This document shows positions 1 to 7,431 of a DNA stretch of 64,000 nt, in pieces (within the stretch, counting starts at the first letter, position 1; each line of letters begins with the position of its first letter). The notes beneath the pieces are model-generated. The model searched no databases. It saw only the letters and a program-made list of their open reading frames with translations, and was not told the DNA's origin. The translations under genes and the position numbers were made by a program. Location: assembly GCA_052246725.1 (NCBI GenBank), contig JBQQCL010000020.1; one strand, written 5' to 3'. This DNA comes from Pseudalkalibacillus sp052246725. Its GTDB lineage: Bacteria; Bacillota; Bacilli; Bacillales; Fictibacillaceae.

Positions 1-13
1 TAAAATGCACGTA

Positions 14-87
14 CACACAACTCCTATCCCCACTCTTGTTTCTCGTCAATTCAAGTGTACAGGTTATAGGAGCTTGTGTGTTTTTTT
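14..87 (+). terminator. Terminator-like inverted repeat
   Basis: An arm at 14-27 (CACACAACTCCTAT) pairs with 66-80 (ATAGGAGCTTGTGTG) with one bulged base, and the second arm runs straight into seven T residues at 81-87. The 38-base loop is long for an intrinsic terminator. The upstream gene lies outside the window, so the transcript it would end is unknown. It could also be a small structured RNA. Confidence 0.4.
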
Positions 88-146
88 ACGTGAATTTTTC
101 TCATACCCCAACAAATATTGTAGAGCCCTTTTAGAAAAGCCTATAT

Positions 147-184
147 AAAAAACCACGGAACACATTTTTGTGCTTCGTGGTTTT
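147..184 (-). terminator. Intrinsic terminator after tRNA-Val
   Basis: A long AT-flanked hairpin reads on the minus strand AAAACCACGAAGCACA, a short A-rich loop, then TGTGTTCCGTGGTTTT followed by more T. It begins 13 bases beyond the CCA end of the tRNA gene and fits a Rho-independent terminator for it. Confidence 0.75.
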
Positions 185-197
185 GTTATCGTATGTA

Positions 198-273
198 TGG
201 TGACCCGTACTGGGCTCGAACCAGTGACCTCCACCCTGTCAAGGTGGCGCTCTCCCAACTGAGCTAACGGATC
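198..273 (-). tRNA. tRNA-Val (anticodon GAC)
   Basis: The minus strand folds into a 76-base cloverleaf. The acceptor stem GATCCGT pairs with ACGGGTC. The D arm contains TAGCTCAGTTGGGAGAG, the anticodon loop is TTGACAG (anticodon GAC, valine), the T loop is GGTTCGAGCC, and CCA is encoded (complement of 198-200). A terminator hairpin follows. It appears to be a single-gene transcript, since no other tRNA is visible nearby. Confidence 0.95.
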
Positions 274-353
274 GTTTTGTGTTGGAACTTTTTTTACGGA
301 CAAGTATTACTATACGTATAATCAAATATTTTGTCAATGGCTTTTTAAAATGT

Positions 354-442
354 TTTAAAGAAGACTTGGCAAAGTCAAGCCTTAGCGCAGGCTGATCCTT
401 AGTTGCACTTATATTGAAGAAAGTATTTATACTTTCTTTAAA
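354..442 (+). repeat. Family A repeat, copy 1
   Basis: An 89-bp member of the dispersed family whose ends are TTTAAAGAA and TTCTTTAAA. It contains an inner hairpin ACTTGGC-AAA-GTCAAGC and the palindrome GAAAGTATTTATACTTTC. It lies between the tRNA gene and the end of the PgpA-type gene and has no coding capacity. Confidence 0.85.
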
Positions 443-448
443 TGTAAA

Positions 449-484
449 GGGAAGGTTGACCTGAATTATGGCTGAGGCCAACCT
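449..484 (-). terminator. Probable terminator of the PgpA-type gene
   Basis: On the minus strand, just after the stop codon, AGGTTGGCCT pairs imperfectly with AGGTCAACCT across a 16-base loop, and a short pyrimidine stretch TCCCTTT follows. The hairpin is decent but the T tract is weak. Confidence 0.5.
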
Positions 485-491
485 CTATTTA

Positions 492-1046
492 TCAACCGAT
501 TCTCTCTTCTTCGTCTCTCTTACGAATTTCTTCTTCTTTCAGATTTTCTTCACGATCTCTTATACGGTGGGCGAGTCGGCTGGAAGCATTAGCAGCTAAA
601 CTTGCGACCAGATCATCTAAGAAGGTATGGACGCCCTTCCCGCGTTTCGTATCCAATTTCTCAATGATACCAACCTTTTGCTTATCAAGATGGCCGAACG
701 TCGTAATCGCAATACTTCCATACCCGAAGACCGCTCCCATCGCAATGGTTTCATCAATACCAAACAATCCTTCATCCGTTTCGACAATCGATTGAAGCGG
801 CTCAGATAATTTGTTTTGTTCGGCTAGTTTATCTAATTCAATTCCGACTAACAGGGCATGTTGCATTTCCCTTTTCTCAAGTACAGCTTCAACGCTTTCA
901 ATGCAATCATCCATTTTCAATCCAGGAGCATATGGACTCTGCATATCATAAACGATTTCTGCAACATCCATCATACTGACCCCTCGTTCCTTTAAAAGGT
1001 TCATTGTTGCAGCTTTCACTTCGTTACTGTGAATCCGTTTTTTCAT
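492..1046 (-). CDS. Phosphatidylglycerophosphatase A family protein (YutG-like)
   Basis: This 184-residue protein resembles the PgpA/YutG family, which dephosphorylates phosphatidylglycerol phosphate to phosphatidylglycerol at the membrane. The family signature is visible in the middle: GLFGIDETIAMGAVFGYGSIAITTFGHLDK is a Gly-rich core of the Bacillus YutG type (cited here as residues ~94-123). The C-terminal 25 residues are highly charged (repeated Glu, Arg and Lys). The ATG at 1046 is preceded by AGAGAGGAGACC, a strong ribosome site. The gene is isolated: repeat copy A1 lies beyond its stop and copy A2 beyond its start. The family assignment is fairly sure. Whether it is the main PGP phosphatase of this cell is unknown, because Bacillus has a second, unrelated enzyme for that step. 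Confidence 0.8.
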   Translation of the reverse strand: MKKRIHSNEVKAATMNLLKERGVSMMDVAEIVYDMQSPYAPGLKMDDCIESVEAVLEKREMQHALLVGIELDKLAEQNKLSEPLQSIVETDEGLFGIDETIAMGAVFGYGSIAITTFGHLDKQKVGIIEKLDTKRGKGVHTFLDDLVASLAANASSRLAHRIRDREENLKEEEIRKRDEEERIG

Positions 1047-1122
1047 AGTCGGTCTCCTCTCTCTATGACTTCCTTTTCATACCCTTATATTCATTATATC
1101 ATTTATGATAGAATGTATCTCA

Positions 1123-1210
1123 TAAAGAAAACTTGGCTAAACCAAGCCTTAGCGCAGGCTTAGCCTTAGTTGCCCTTATATATAAGAAAGTATTTATACT
1201 TTCTTTTAAA
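1123..1210 (+). repeat. Family A repeat, copy 2
   Basis: An 88-bp copy from ATAAAGAAAACTTGGC to ACTTTCTTTTAAA. The left end is mutated (ATAAAG for TTTAAAG) and the right end has one extra T. It fills most of the gap between the PgpA-type gene and yjcH and ends about 25 bases before the yjcH ribosome site, so it may form part of that leader. Confidence 0.85.
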
Positions 1211-1250
1211 TGTTAAAAATGTGCTTAACGTATATGGAGGATGATTGGAT

Positions 1251-1976
1251 ATGAAACAAAAAGGAACGACAGAAGATAGATTCATCAAAAGTGAAGTTCT
1301 AGATGAAGAAATAAAATTGCTTGTCTATCTTCCTCCTTCCTATACCCCGTTGTTAAGATACCCGGTGTTGATTGCACAGGATGGAGATGACTACTTTAGA
1401 TTAGGCAGGCTGGCACGATCTTCTGAAGAATTGTTTGAAGATGGTGAAATCGATGAATTTATCATCGTTGGAATTCCATATAAGGACGTACAAGACCGCA
1501 GGAAGAAATATCATCCTTCAGGTGAACAGCAATCTCAATATGTCCGTTTTCTGGTGAATGAACTGGTTCCATTTATCGAAGCTGAGTATTCAACTCTTGA
1601 ACTTGCAAGTGCCAGAGTGCTGATCGGCGATTCTCTCGGGGCTACTGTTTCTTTACAGACAGCAGCAGCTTATCCGAGGACATTTGGTAAAGTCATTTTG
1701 CAGTCACCATATGTTGATGACGTAGTCCTAAAGGATGTTTCAGATATGAAAGACCCTTCCCTTCTCTCCGTTTATCATGTGGCAGGAAAGCAAGAAACGG
1801 ATGTCGAAACGACTAATGGACAGGTAAAAAATTTCATCGAACCGAATCGAGAATTGAATCAGTTGTTTTCAGAACGGGCTTTTGACTACCATTATGAAGA
1901 ATTTGAAGGCGGGCATAGCTGGAAGTTTTGGCAACCGGACATTCCAAAAGCGTTGACATTCATGTTTTCAGACTAA
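1251..1976 (+). CDS. yjcH: Putative alpha/beta-hydrolase esterase, YjcH family
   Basis: About 240 residues, similar to the B. subtilis YjcH putative esterase and to the esterase-D (IroE/Fes) type of alpha/beta hydrolase. The nucleophile elbow GDSLGA lies near residue 127, and GGHSWKFW near the C-terminus supplies the catalytic His. An N-terminal YLPPSY motif is typical of the family. The substrate is unknown. TTG at 1245 lies only 4 bases after GGAGG and ATG at 1251 lies 10 bases after it. I chose the ATG, but the TTG is possible. yjcG and yjcF follow on the same strand, the same trio as in B. subtilis, though a separate promoter seems to precede yjcG. Confidence 0.85.
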   Translation: MKQKGTTEDRFIKSEVLDEEIKLLVYLPPSYTPLLRYPVLIAQDGDDYFRLGRLARSSEELFEDGEIDEFIIVGIPYKDVQDRRKKYHPSGEQQSQYVRFLVNELVPFIEAEYSTLELASARVLIGDSLGATVSLQTAAAYPRTFGKVILQSPYVDDVVLKDVSDMKDPSLLSVYHVAGKQETDVETTNGQVKNFIEPNRELNQLFSERAFDYHYEEFEGGHSWKFWQPDIPKALTFMFSD

Positions 1977-2024
1977 TACCACCGGAAAAATGAGTCTTTG
2001 TATTAGTATGAAATAGTAAGAAAA

Positions 2025-2036
2025 TTTGCTATAATA
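2025..2036 (+). promoter_or_regulatory. Probable sigma-A promoter, extended -10, for yjcG-yjcF
   Basis: The stretch TTTGCTATAATAG contains a perfect TATAAT at 2030-2035 with the TGn extension at 2027-2029. No good -35 box is seen at the normal distance, which is tolerated with an extended -10. It lies 52 bases before the yjcG start codon. Confidence 0.55.
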
Positions 2037-2087
2037 GATTAAGTTCGACAAACAACATGATTGTTATCTAGTAAGAGGAGGGTAATT

Positions 2088-2606
2088 ATGAAATACGGCA
2101 TTGCGATTTTCCCATCGAAAAAACTACAAGATCTGGTAAATTCATATCGTAAGCGTTATGATCCTCACTATGCATTGATCGCTCCTCACTTGACATTAAA
2201 AGAACCTTTCCATGTCGAGGACGAAAATGAAATGAAAGAATTAGCTCAACAAATCCATGAAATCTCTGATAATATCCAACCTTTCACTTTACATGTATAT
2301 AAAGTAGGGTCATTCCATCCTGTCAATAATGTCATCTATTTTAAAGTAAAAGAAGATGAGAGGTTGACAAAGCTGCATGAACAATTGCATAAAGAAGAAT
2401 TATACAGCGAACGCCCGTATAACTTCGTACCTCATATTACACTTGCTCAAAAGCTTTCAGACGAAGAGCATCATGATGTTCTTGAATCGCTTAAAATGAT
2501 GGATATCGATCATACTGAAGAGGTTGATCGTTTTCAATTGTTATATCAACTCGAAAACGGTTCCTGGACCGTCTATGAAACCTTTCATCTAGGAAAGGTC
2601 CGCTGA
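2088..2606 (+). CDS. yjcG: 2H-phosphoesterase / 2'-5' RNA ligase-like protein YjcG
   Basis: 172 residues of the 2H phosphoesterase superfamily. The two His motifs are visible: HLTLKEPF near residue 35 and HITLAQKL near residue 120. Family members cleave or form 2',5'- or cyclic phosphodiester bonds, but the substrate of Bacillus YjcG is not established. ATG at 2088 follows AAGAGGAGGGTAATT, a strong ribosome site. An upstream in-frame start has none, which fixes the choice. It is probably co-transcribed with yjcF, 5 bases downstream. Confidence 0.88.
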   Translation: MKYGIAIFPSKKLQDLVNSYRKRYDPHYALIAPHLTLKEPFHVEDENEMKELAQQIHEISDNIQPFTLHVYKVGSFHPVNNVIYFKVKEDERLTKLHEQLHKEELYSERPYNFVPHITLAQKLSDEEHHDVLESLKMMDIDHTEEVDRFQLLYQLENGSWTVYETFHLGKVR

Positions 2607-2611
2607 TCAAA

Positions 2612-3049
2612 TTGAAAATGGAAGTTGTGAAAAATGACCAACAAATGGAGGATGCCTTTTCTGTACGGAAAAAAGTATTCATCCTCGAGCAGAATGTGCC
2701 AGTGGAAGAAGAGATAGACGAGTTTGAATCCGAATCCATTCACTTTGTCCTCTATGATGATGACCAAAAGGCGGTAGGTGCTGCACGTTTAAGGTTTGTA
2801 GAGGATTATGGTAAGGTGGAACGAGTTTGTGTCTTGAAGGAGTACAGAGGTACAGGCGCTGGGAGACAGCTGATGCAAGGGTTAGAACGTACTGCTGCCG
2901 ATAAGAACTGTAGAAAATTCGTCCTCTATGCTCAGACACACGCGGAAAATTTCTACAAATCACTAGGATATCACACCTATTCCGATATCTTTATGGATGC
3001 CGGAATTCCGCATGTAGCGATGAAAAAAGAAATTGAAAACGACCTCTAA
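2612..3049 (+). CDS. yjcF: GNAT family N-acetyltransferase YjcF
   Basis: 145 residues with a single GNAT fold. The acetyl-CoA loop is VLKEYRGTGAGRQLM (about residues 73-87), and the C-terminal beta-strand pair is seen in NFYKSLGYHTYSD. It is similar in length and composition to B. subtilis YjcF, whose acceptor is unknown. The start is either TTG at 2612 or ATG at 2618. AGGAAAGG at 2591-2598 is somewhat distant for both. The stop codon lies inside the loop of the terminator hairpin, so translation ends exactly at the transcript end. Confidence 0.85.
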   Translation: MKMEVVKNDQQMEDAFSVRKKVFILEQNVPVEEEIDEFESESIHFVLYDDDQKAVGAARLRFVEDYGKVERVCVLKEYRGTGAGRQLMQGLERTAADKNCRKFVLYAQTHAENFYKSLGYHTYSDIFMDAGIPHVAMKKEIENDL

Positions 3050-3062
3050 AGGTCGTTTTTTT
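3038..3062 (+). terminator. Terminator of the yjcG-yjcF transcript
   Basis: AACGACC-TCTAAA-GGTCGTT followed by a run of T. The hairpin overlaps the yjcF stop codon and points toward the convergent DUF421 gene. Confidence 0.85.
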
Positions 3063-3071
3063 AATGGCTAT

Positions 3072-3761
3072 TCATTCAGCCTTTGGTGGCATTTTATTGA
3101 TATGAACACCTTCATCTTGTTTCCATTCCATATAAAAAACATCTTCATAACGATCGATTTGGTTCTTATGAAGGGTTTTCTTCAACCACGCTTCATCAAA
3201 TCCGGCTTTTTTCAAGTTTTCCCAATCTACTTTTCCATCATTTATGAGTGTGACTGAAAGAAAAACAGGCTTTTGAGGTAATTGCATATCTGCGGTCGTA
3301 GGGGTTGCGTATTCTGGTTTTTTAAGAACGCTGACAGATCCGTCTGTCTCAACGATGGCATAAGCTACTTCTCTAACTGAAAATACGTCTTTTTGCCGTA
3401 ACAGGTTTTGCAGTTGGTTCATATCGAGTTTGTTTTTCTTCATTTCTTTTTTATCGCACTGGCCATTACGGATGACGATGGTCGGTTTACCTTCAAGAAG
3501 TTTCCTCGAACCACGGAACTTTTGTGTGAAAAATTCCATGATGAAAATCAAGGCACCCCATAACATAACAGCATAAAGAATCGAACCGAGTTTTACCTCA
3601 TTATCATAAATTGCATTTCCGACAAGTTCTCCAAGTACGACTGCAGAAATGAAATCGAAAATCGTAATCTGAGCGAGAGATACTTTCCCTAATAATTTTG
3701 TCATGATGAATAATGCAAGAAAACCTACCATGAGTTCAACAGTTATTGAAATAGGATGCAT
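3072..3761 (-). CDS. DUF421 family (YetF-like) membrane protein
   Basis: 229 residues. Three hydrophobic helices occupy roughly residues 5-85, followed by a cytoplasmic domain containing LLEGKPTIVIRNGQ, the hallmark strand of the DUF421/YetF family. Bacillus sporulators carry several paralogues. Some have been linked to germination receptor or spore functions, but no biochemical role is settled. ATG at 3761 lies 9 bases after GGGGGAG. A GTG two codons upstream would be only 3 bases from that site and is less likely. The gene converges on yjcF with 22 bases between stops. Confidence 0.8.
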   Translation of the reverse strand: MHPISITVELMVGFLALFIMTKLLGKVSLAQITIFDFISAVVLGELVGNAIYDNEVKLGSILYAVMLWGALIFIMEFFTQKFRGSRKLLEGKPTIVIRNGQCDKKEMKKNKLDMNQLQNLLRQKDVFSVREVAYAIVETDGSVSVLKKPEYATPTTADMQLPQKPVFLSVTLINDGKVDWENLKKAGFDEAWLKKTLHKNQIDRYEDVFYMEWKQDEGVHINKMPPKAE

Positions 3762-3811
3762 ATCCACATTCTCCCCCTAGATACAATGTCCTTTTAGTAT
3801 GAACTAAAATA

Positions 3812-3847
3812 GAAAAAAGCATTCGATTGATCTAGAAATCGAATGCC
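3812..3847 (-). terminator. Terminator of the MBL-fold hydrolase gene
   Basis: On the minus strand GCATTCGATT-TCTAGAT-CAATCGAATGC is followed by TTTTTT. The stem is nearly perfect over about 10 bp. Confidence 0.8.
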
Positions 3848-3878
3848 AAGTTTTATATCCGTCTGATTGTATCAGCGA

Positions 3879-4778
3879 TTAATCATTAAGTATGAAACAG
3901 GGAGAGTAATCTTTAATGGTATAGGATATTCGCTTATCTTCAATCCCTTTGATCAGATACGCATACAGAGCGGTCCGATACAGCGACCAAACGGATAAGG
4001 AAGGTAAGGTGACCTCCCAATTTCTACACATTTCTTTCATGAAGGTTTCAAAGTTACACCCATCCTTGAACTGTTGAAGTATTTCATACATGGTAGCTAC
4101 GATGGAGACATGATGATCATAGTTTTCGATAAGGGTTTTAGCAGGGTTTTCTTCGTAAGTTCCATGGCCTGGAACCATTCCGACACCACTCATTGATAAG
4201 AGTTTTTCAATCGTCGCCAGTGTCGCATCGGCATCAATGATGAATGGAATCTTATGTTTAGTCAGCTGCTCTGAACCAAAGTATCCATCTGCTGCATACA
4301 GGATATTTCCAACTTTAACACCAAGTTGATTGATGCTATGTCCTGGCAATGCAATCAACTCAACCTGAATCGATTCGAAAAGCAATAACCCTTCGGATAC
4401 GATGTGATCGATATTGATCGGTGGGGCTTCCAGAAACTTGTTGCGCATCTCGTCTAACGGACGGTTCCCTTGCAAGAGATACATCGGCTCCAACACAGGA
4501 TTTCGCAGGATTGCTTCTTCAATTTGAGGAGCATAAGTCAATATGGTCGTTTGGGTTTGGAGAAATTTCGCACCTCCATAATGATCCGCATGCGCGTGTG
4601 TAATGAACAAATGTGTAAGCGGTAATGATTTGTCATCTAATTGCCTGATAATATGTTTCATCACTTGTTTATCGATGCCGGTATCAATCAAAACACCGAA
4701 ATCCCCTTGATTGATATAGCCGACATTGACTGGTCCTTGAAAATAGTAGCATTTGTGGTTAATTTGGATTAATTCCAT
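3879..4778 (-). CDS. MBL-fold metallo-hydrolase
   Basis: 299 residues of the metallo-beta-lactamase fold. Metal-binding motifs are visible in order: THAHADHYGG (HxHxDH, residues ~60-69), GHS near 146 and DG near 161, then GHG near 205. The C-terminal third (about 220-299) is helical, as in the YflN/YobT-like hydrolases that act on thioesters, lactones or small esters. The substrate cannot be read from sequence. The ATG at 4778 has only a modest ribosome site (GGTGTGATGG). It is monocistronic, with a strong terminator downstream. It is not clearly part of the glycan locus that starts about 1.5 kb to the right. Confidence 0.75.
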   Translation of the reverse strand: MELIQINHKCYYFQGPVNVGYINQGDFGVLIDTGIDKQVMKHIIRQLDDKSLPLTHLFITHAHADHYGGAKFLQTQTTILTYAPQIEEAILRNPVLEPMYLLQGNRPLDEMRNKFLEAPPINIDHIVSEGLLLFESIQVELIALPGHSINQLGVKVGNILYAADGYFGSEQLTKHKIPFIIDADATLATIEKLLSMSGVGMVPGHGTYEENPAKTLIENYDHHVSIVATMYEILQQFKDGCNFETFMKEMCRNWEVTLPSLSVWSLYRTALYAYLIKGIEDKRISYTIKDYSPCFILND

Positions 4779-4945
4779 CGTCCATCACACCAATCTATAT
4801 AACTTAGCAATCACTAATTTCAATCTACTGGTTTGTCTATGGATACTTCAATGTTAATTATTATACTTTCTTTATGCGAAATACGCGGTATCACATAACT
4901 AAAAATAGGAAATGAGTGATGACTCTATGTGAGCCAGCTCATTTC

Positions 4946-5188
4946 CTATATTACTTCGTTTATATTTTGTCCTTTTCCTGTTAAATCAGATAAAATTTTT
5001 TGGAAGGGTTCATGTGAACTACTGATTTGCTTGTATTGATTAGAAAAGTCCTGGTTTTTATCCGTTACATTTTTGAAGGGGATCTTTTCAACAGGCTGTA
5101 ACCGAATTTTCCTTGTCACGTAGGAAGACTTTGTACGACTACCGTAAATCAGTTTCTGATCTGCTACATATGGTGGTACATACCCCAT
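4946..5188 (-). CDS. Small hypothetical protein (80 aa)
   Basis: I do not recognise a characterised family. The 80-residue product begins MGYVPPYVADQKLIYGSRTK, is basic and polar, and has no membrane segment or signal peptide. The start codon is preceded by GCAGGTGATAAG, a convincing ribosome site, which is the main reason for calling it. Very similar N-termini (MG-V-PPYV) occur in small Bacillus proteins of unknown role. It lies between the MBL hydrolase and repeat copy A3, and a promoter was not obvious. Confidence 0.55.
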   Translation of the reverse strand: MGYVPPYVADQKLIYGSRTKSSYVTRKIRLQPVEKIPFKNVTDKNQDFSNQYKQISSSHEPFQKILSDLTGKGQNINEVI

Positions 5189-5303
5189 CTTATCACCTGC
5201 TTACTTTTTTCTACAAATTTAAAAAGTACATTATATTTTATTACAATACCCAATCATTGAATCAATAAACCTTGTTACCATAGAAATAACATCTGAATTT
5301 ACA

Positions 5304-5392
5304 TTTAAAGAAAGTATAAAATACTTTCTTCAATATAAGCGCAACTATAGCTCAGCCTGCGCCTAAGGATTGGCTTTGCCAAGTTTTCTTTA
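5304..5392 (-). repeat. Family A repeat, copy 3
   Basis: An 89-bp copy in minus orientation, from TTTAAAGAAAGTATAAAATA to CCAAGTTTTCTTTATA. Its left end lies 115 bases upstream of the small-protein start, and its right end lies 47 bases beyond the stop of the coiled-coil gene. It therefore sits at the left border of the accessory block. Confidence 0.85.
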
Positions 5393-5439
5393 TAATTTTC
5401 AAAATATTCGCAGGTGATTATGTTTTTATGGGCAGAGGA

Positions 5440-6327
5440 TCAGAAATTTATGGAAATTTGGTTCATTGCCCTCGCTCTATAGTCTTCATTCTGGAAATAA
5501 ACGAAGGCTTCTACTATGACACTGTCTTCAAACTGTTTTTGGATGGGAATCTGAAAGTCTGTTAGTGAAATCGTATGGTTGACTGGAATTTGCAAATCAT
5601 ACATTGAAGCTACCCAAATTTCCCCTCTAGATCTTGCTTCTTTAGCCCAATCGTTATCTAAATATACCCATTGGATCGATTCTTTCGATTCAGAGTTGAT
5701 GTTGCTTTGTTCTAATGAACTGATTTTTCCTTTCAAATTCGTATAATCAGCTGGCTTAAATCTGAAACATAACAAAGGGTTTTCCAAAGGTTTTACACCT
5801 GTATTCGTCATATGGAAACTCCCATGGATGACGAATGAATCTTCACTTTTGCAAATCACACTATAATTGAAAAAAGCGGAAAGCTGATATTCTGCTTGTT
5901 TTATTTCTTCTGCTTCCGTACTGATATCTTCTGGTGTATATTTTTGTACCTTCACTCGTTTATCAAGACTTTTGATTTTTGATTTGTAGCTTTCAATCTG
6001 TTTTTCTTTTTCATTGATTTCTTTTTCAATTGTTTCTAATAAATCCTCGAATCCTTTCACTTTCTTTTCCATTGATTGGAGATTGGATTCGGATAATTGC
6101 TGCTTTAATGTAGTGATCTCTTGTTGTAATTGATCCACTTCAATTTCTTTCAATTCCAGATTCCGTTCTAACTCATCATTCTCCAAAGCCTCTTTCAATT
6201 GTTGTTCAAGTTGGTCTATTTTGTCCTCAGCAAACAGAAGTTTCTTTTCCAATTCTAATGATTTTTCCTGGTAAAACTTTGTTCTGGAAGCTAAACGGTC
6301 ATAGCTCAGTTCTTTTTGTGAATTCAT
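5440..6327 (-). CDS. Coiled-coil protein with C-terminal beta-rich domain, unknown function
   Basis: 295 residues. Residues ~15-130 form an almost continuous coiled coil with heptads rich in Leu, Glu, Lys and Gln. Residues ~145-295 look like a compact beta domain (SFHMTNTGVKPLENPLLCFRF is an immunoglobulin-like strand pattern). There is no signal peptide, transmembrane segment or Cys pair, so it is probably cytoplasmic. The start is well supported by GTCAGGAGGGAGTCTA before the ATG. It lies next to gtaB on the same strand at the border of the glycan block, so an accessory or scaffold role in surface assembly is possible, but this is only context. I found no confident family. Confidence 0.6.
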   Translation of the reverse strand: MNSQKELSYDRLASRTKFYQEKSLELEKKLLFAEDKIDQLEQQLKEALENDELERNLELKEIEVDQLQQEITTLKQQLSESNLQSMEKKVKGFEDLLETIEKEINEKEKQIESYKSKIKSLDKRVKVQKYTPEDISTEAEEIKQAEYQLSAFFNYSVICKSEDSFVIHGSFHMTNTGVKPLENPLLCFRFKPADYTNLKGKISSLEQSNINSESKESIQWVYLDNDWAKEARSRGEIWVASMYDLQIPVNHTISLTDFQIPIQKQFEDSVIVEAFVYFQNEDYRARAMNQISINF

Positions 6328-6409
6328 TAGACTCCCTCCTGACAGGGCATTTACATATATCTTATGTTCATGAAAGTGTAGACTTTACAAGAACATCAAA
6401 ATTAACAAA

Positions 6410-6433
6410 GGGGGCGCTCCGAGGCGATCCCCC
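6410..6433 (-). terminator. Terminator of gtaB
   Basis: On the minus strand GGGGGATCG-CCTCGGAG-CGCCCCC overlaps the stop codon of gtaB and is followed by TTTGTTAATTTT. The GC stem is strong and the T tract interrupted. Confidence 0.65.
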
Positions 6434-7257
6434 TAGTTAGTTTGATTTTGTTCGTGTAAATGGTGTACGTACTGGATCAAGTTGACGTATTCTTCCTCAA
6501 TCCCAATATCAAAACGGTCACCCTCAATTTCATAGCCATAACATGTTCGCAACGATATCAGTTCTTTTATTGCATCAGTAAACTGAATTTCACCATCAAA
6601 TCTATCTTGTTTCGTTGAAATGCAATCAAAAATATCAGGAGTCATTACATATCTCCCTACAACAGCTAAGTTAGATGGTGGTGAAACTTTCGGCTTTTCA
6701 ACGATCGATTTGATGGAATGGAGTTGGTCTTTTTGGGTTATGACATCCACGACCCCATATTTGTGAAGCAGCTCATCTTTTATATACTTCAGTGCAATCA
6801 CAGGCGCTTCGACTGTTTGATAAAGATCAACAAGCTGCTTGGTTGCGTTCGCTCCTCGTGTGAGTATGATGTCATCAGGTAGCAGCACAACAAATGGGTC
6901 GTTCCCTGCAAAAGACCTTCCTAATCGGATTGCATCTCCAAGTCCACGAGCATAGGGTTGTCGGGTATATTGTATATGGACCTTCGGAAGTGTCAACTTA
7001 TCAAGCAGTTCTACTTTATTCCTGGATTCAAGGAATGCCTCGAGTTCAAGGGAAACATCAAAATAATCGACGATGAGGTTTTTATATTTTGAAACGATGA
7101 TAAGAATTTCTTCAATACCTGCTTCTACTGCTTCTTCAACAATATAATGGATGGAAGGTTTCCCCTTGATCGGGAACATTTCTTTAGGAAGAACTTTCGT
7201 TATAGGAAGACTTCTGGTACCATATCCTGCAGCTGGAACGATTGCTTTTTTGATCAA
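6433..7257 (-). CDS. gtaB: UTP--glucose-1-phosphate uridylyltransferase
   Basis: 274 residues of the bacterial UGPase (GalU/GtaB) family, which makes UDP-glucose from UTP and glucose-1-phosphate in the cytoplasm. The nucleotide-binding N-terminus KAIVPAAGYGTRSLPITK is present, as are the EAVEAGIEEI segment and the metal-site loop VVLLPDDI. It starts with TTG at 7257, 7 bases after GGAGGAG. It is divergent from the UDP-glucose dehydrogenase gene (175 bp between starts), which uses its product. UDP-glucose is also the precursor for GalE and the UDP-xylose route further right. A housekeeping copy may exist elsewhere. Its position suggests that this one supplies the surface glycan locus. Confidence 0.9.
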   Translation of the reverse strand: MIKKAIVPAAGYGTRSLPITKVLPKEMFPIKGKPSIHYIVEEAVEAGIEEILIIVSKYKNLIVDYFDVSLELEAFLESRNKVELLDKLTLPKVHIQYTRQPYARGLGDAIRLGRSFAGNDPFVVLLPDDIILTRGANATKQLVDLYQTVEAPVIALKYIKDELLHKYGVVDVITQKDQLHSIKSIVEKPKVSPPSNLAVVGRYVMTPDIFDCISTKQDRFDGEIQFTDAIKELISLRTCYGYEIEGDRFDIGIEEEYVNLIQYVHHLHEQNQTN

Positions 7258-7431
7258 AGCTTACTCCTCCTCAATCTTCATATAATAGCTTATTCGATTG
7301 TTGACTATGAAGTGTAAATGAATAAGAAAATAAGGCTTGTCAACATCGAAATTCAAGCCCTCCTTCATCACCTAATGTGCCTTAGGCAAATACAATATAA
7401 AGTGATTGAGCTGAGCACGGGGTGATATAAA

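Noticed and set aside
2491..2963. Minus-strand genes opposite yjcG and yjcF
   Set aside because: They overlap real genes completely and have no ribosome sites or recognisable families.
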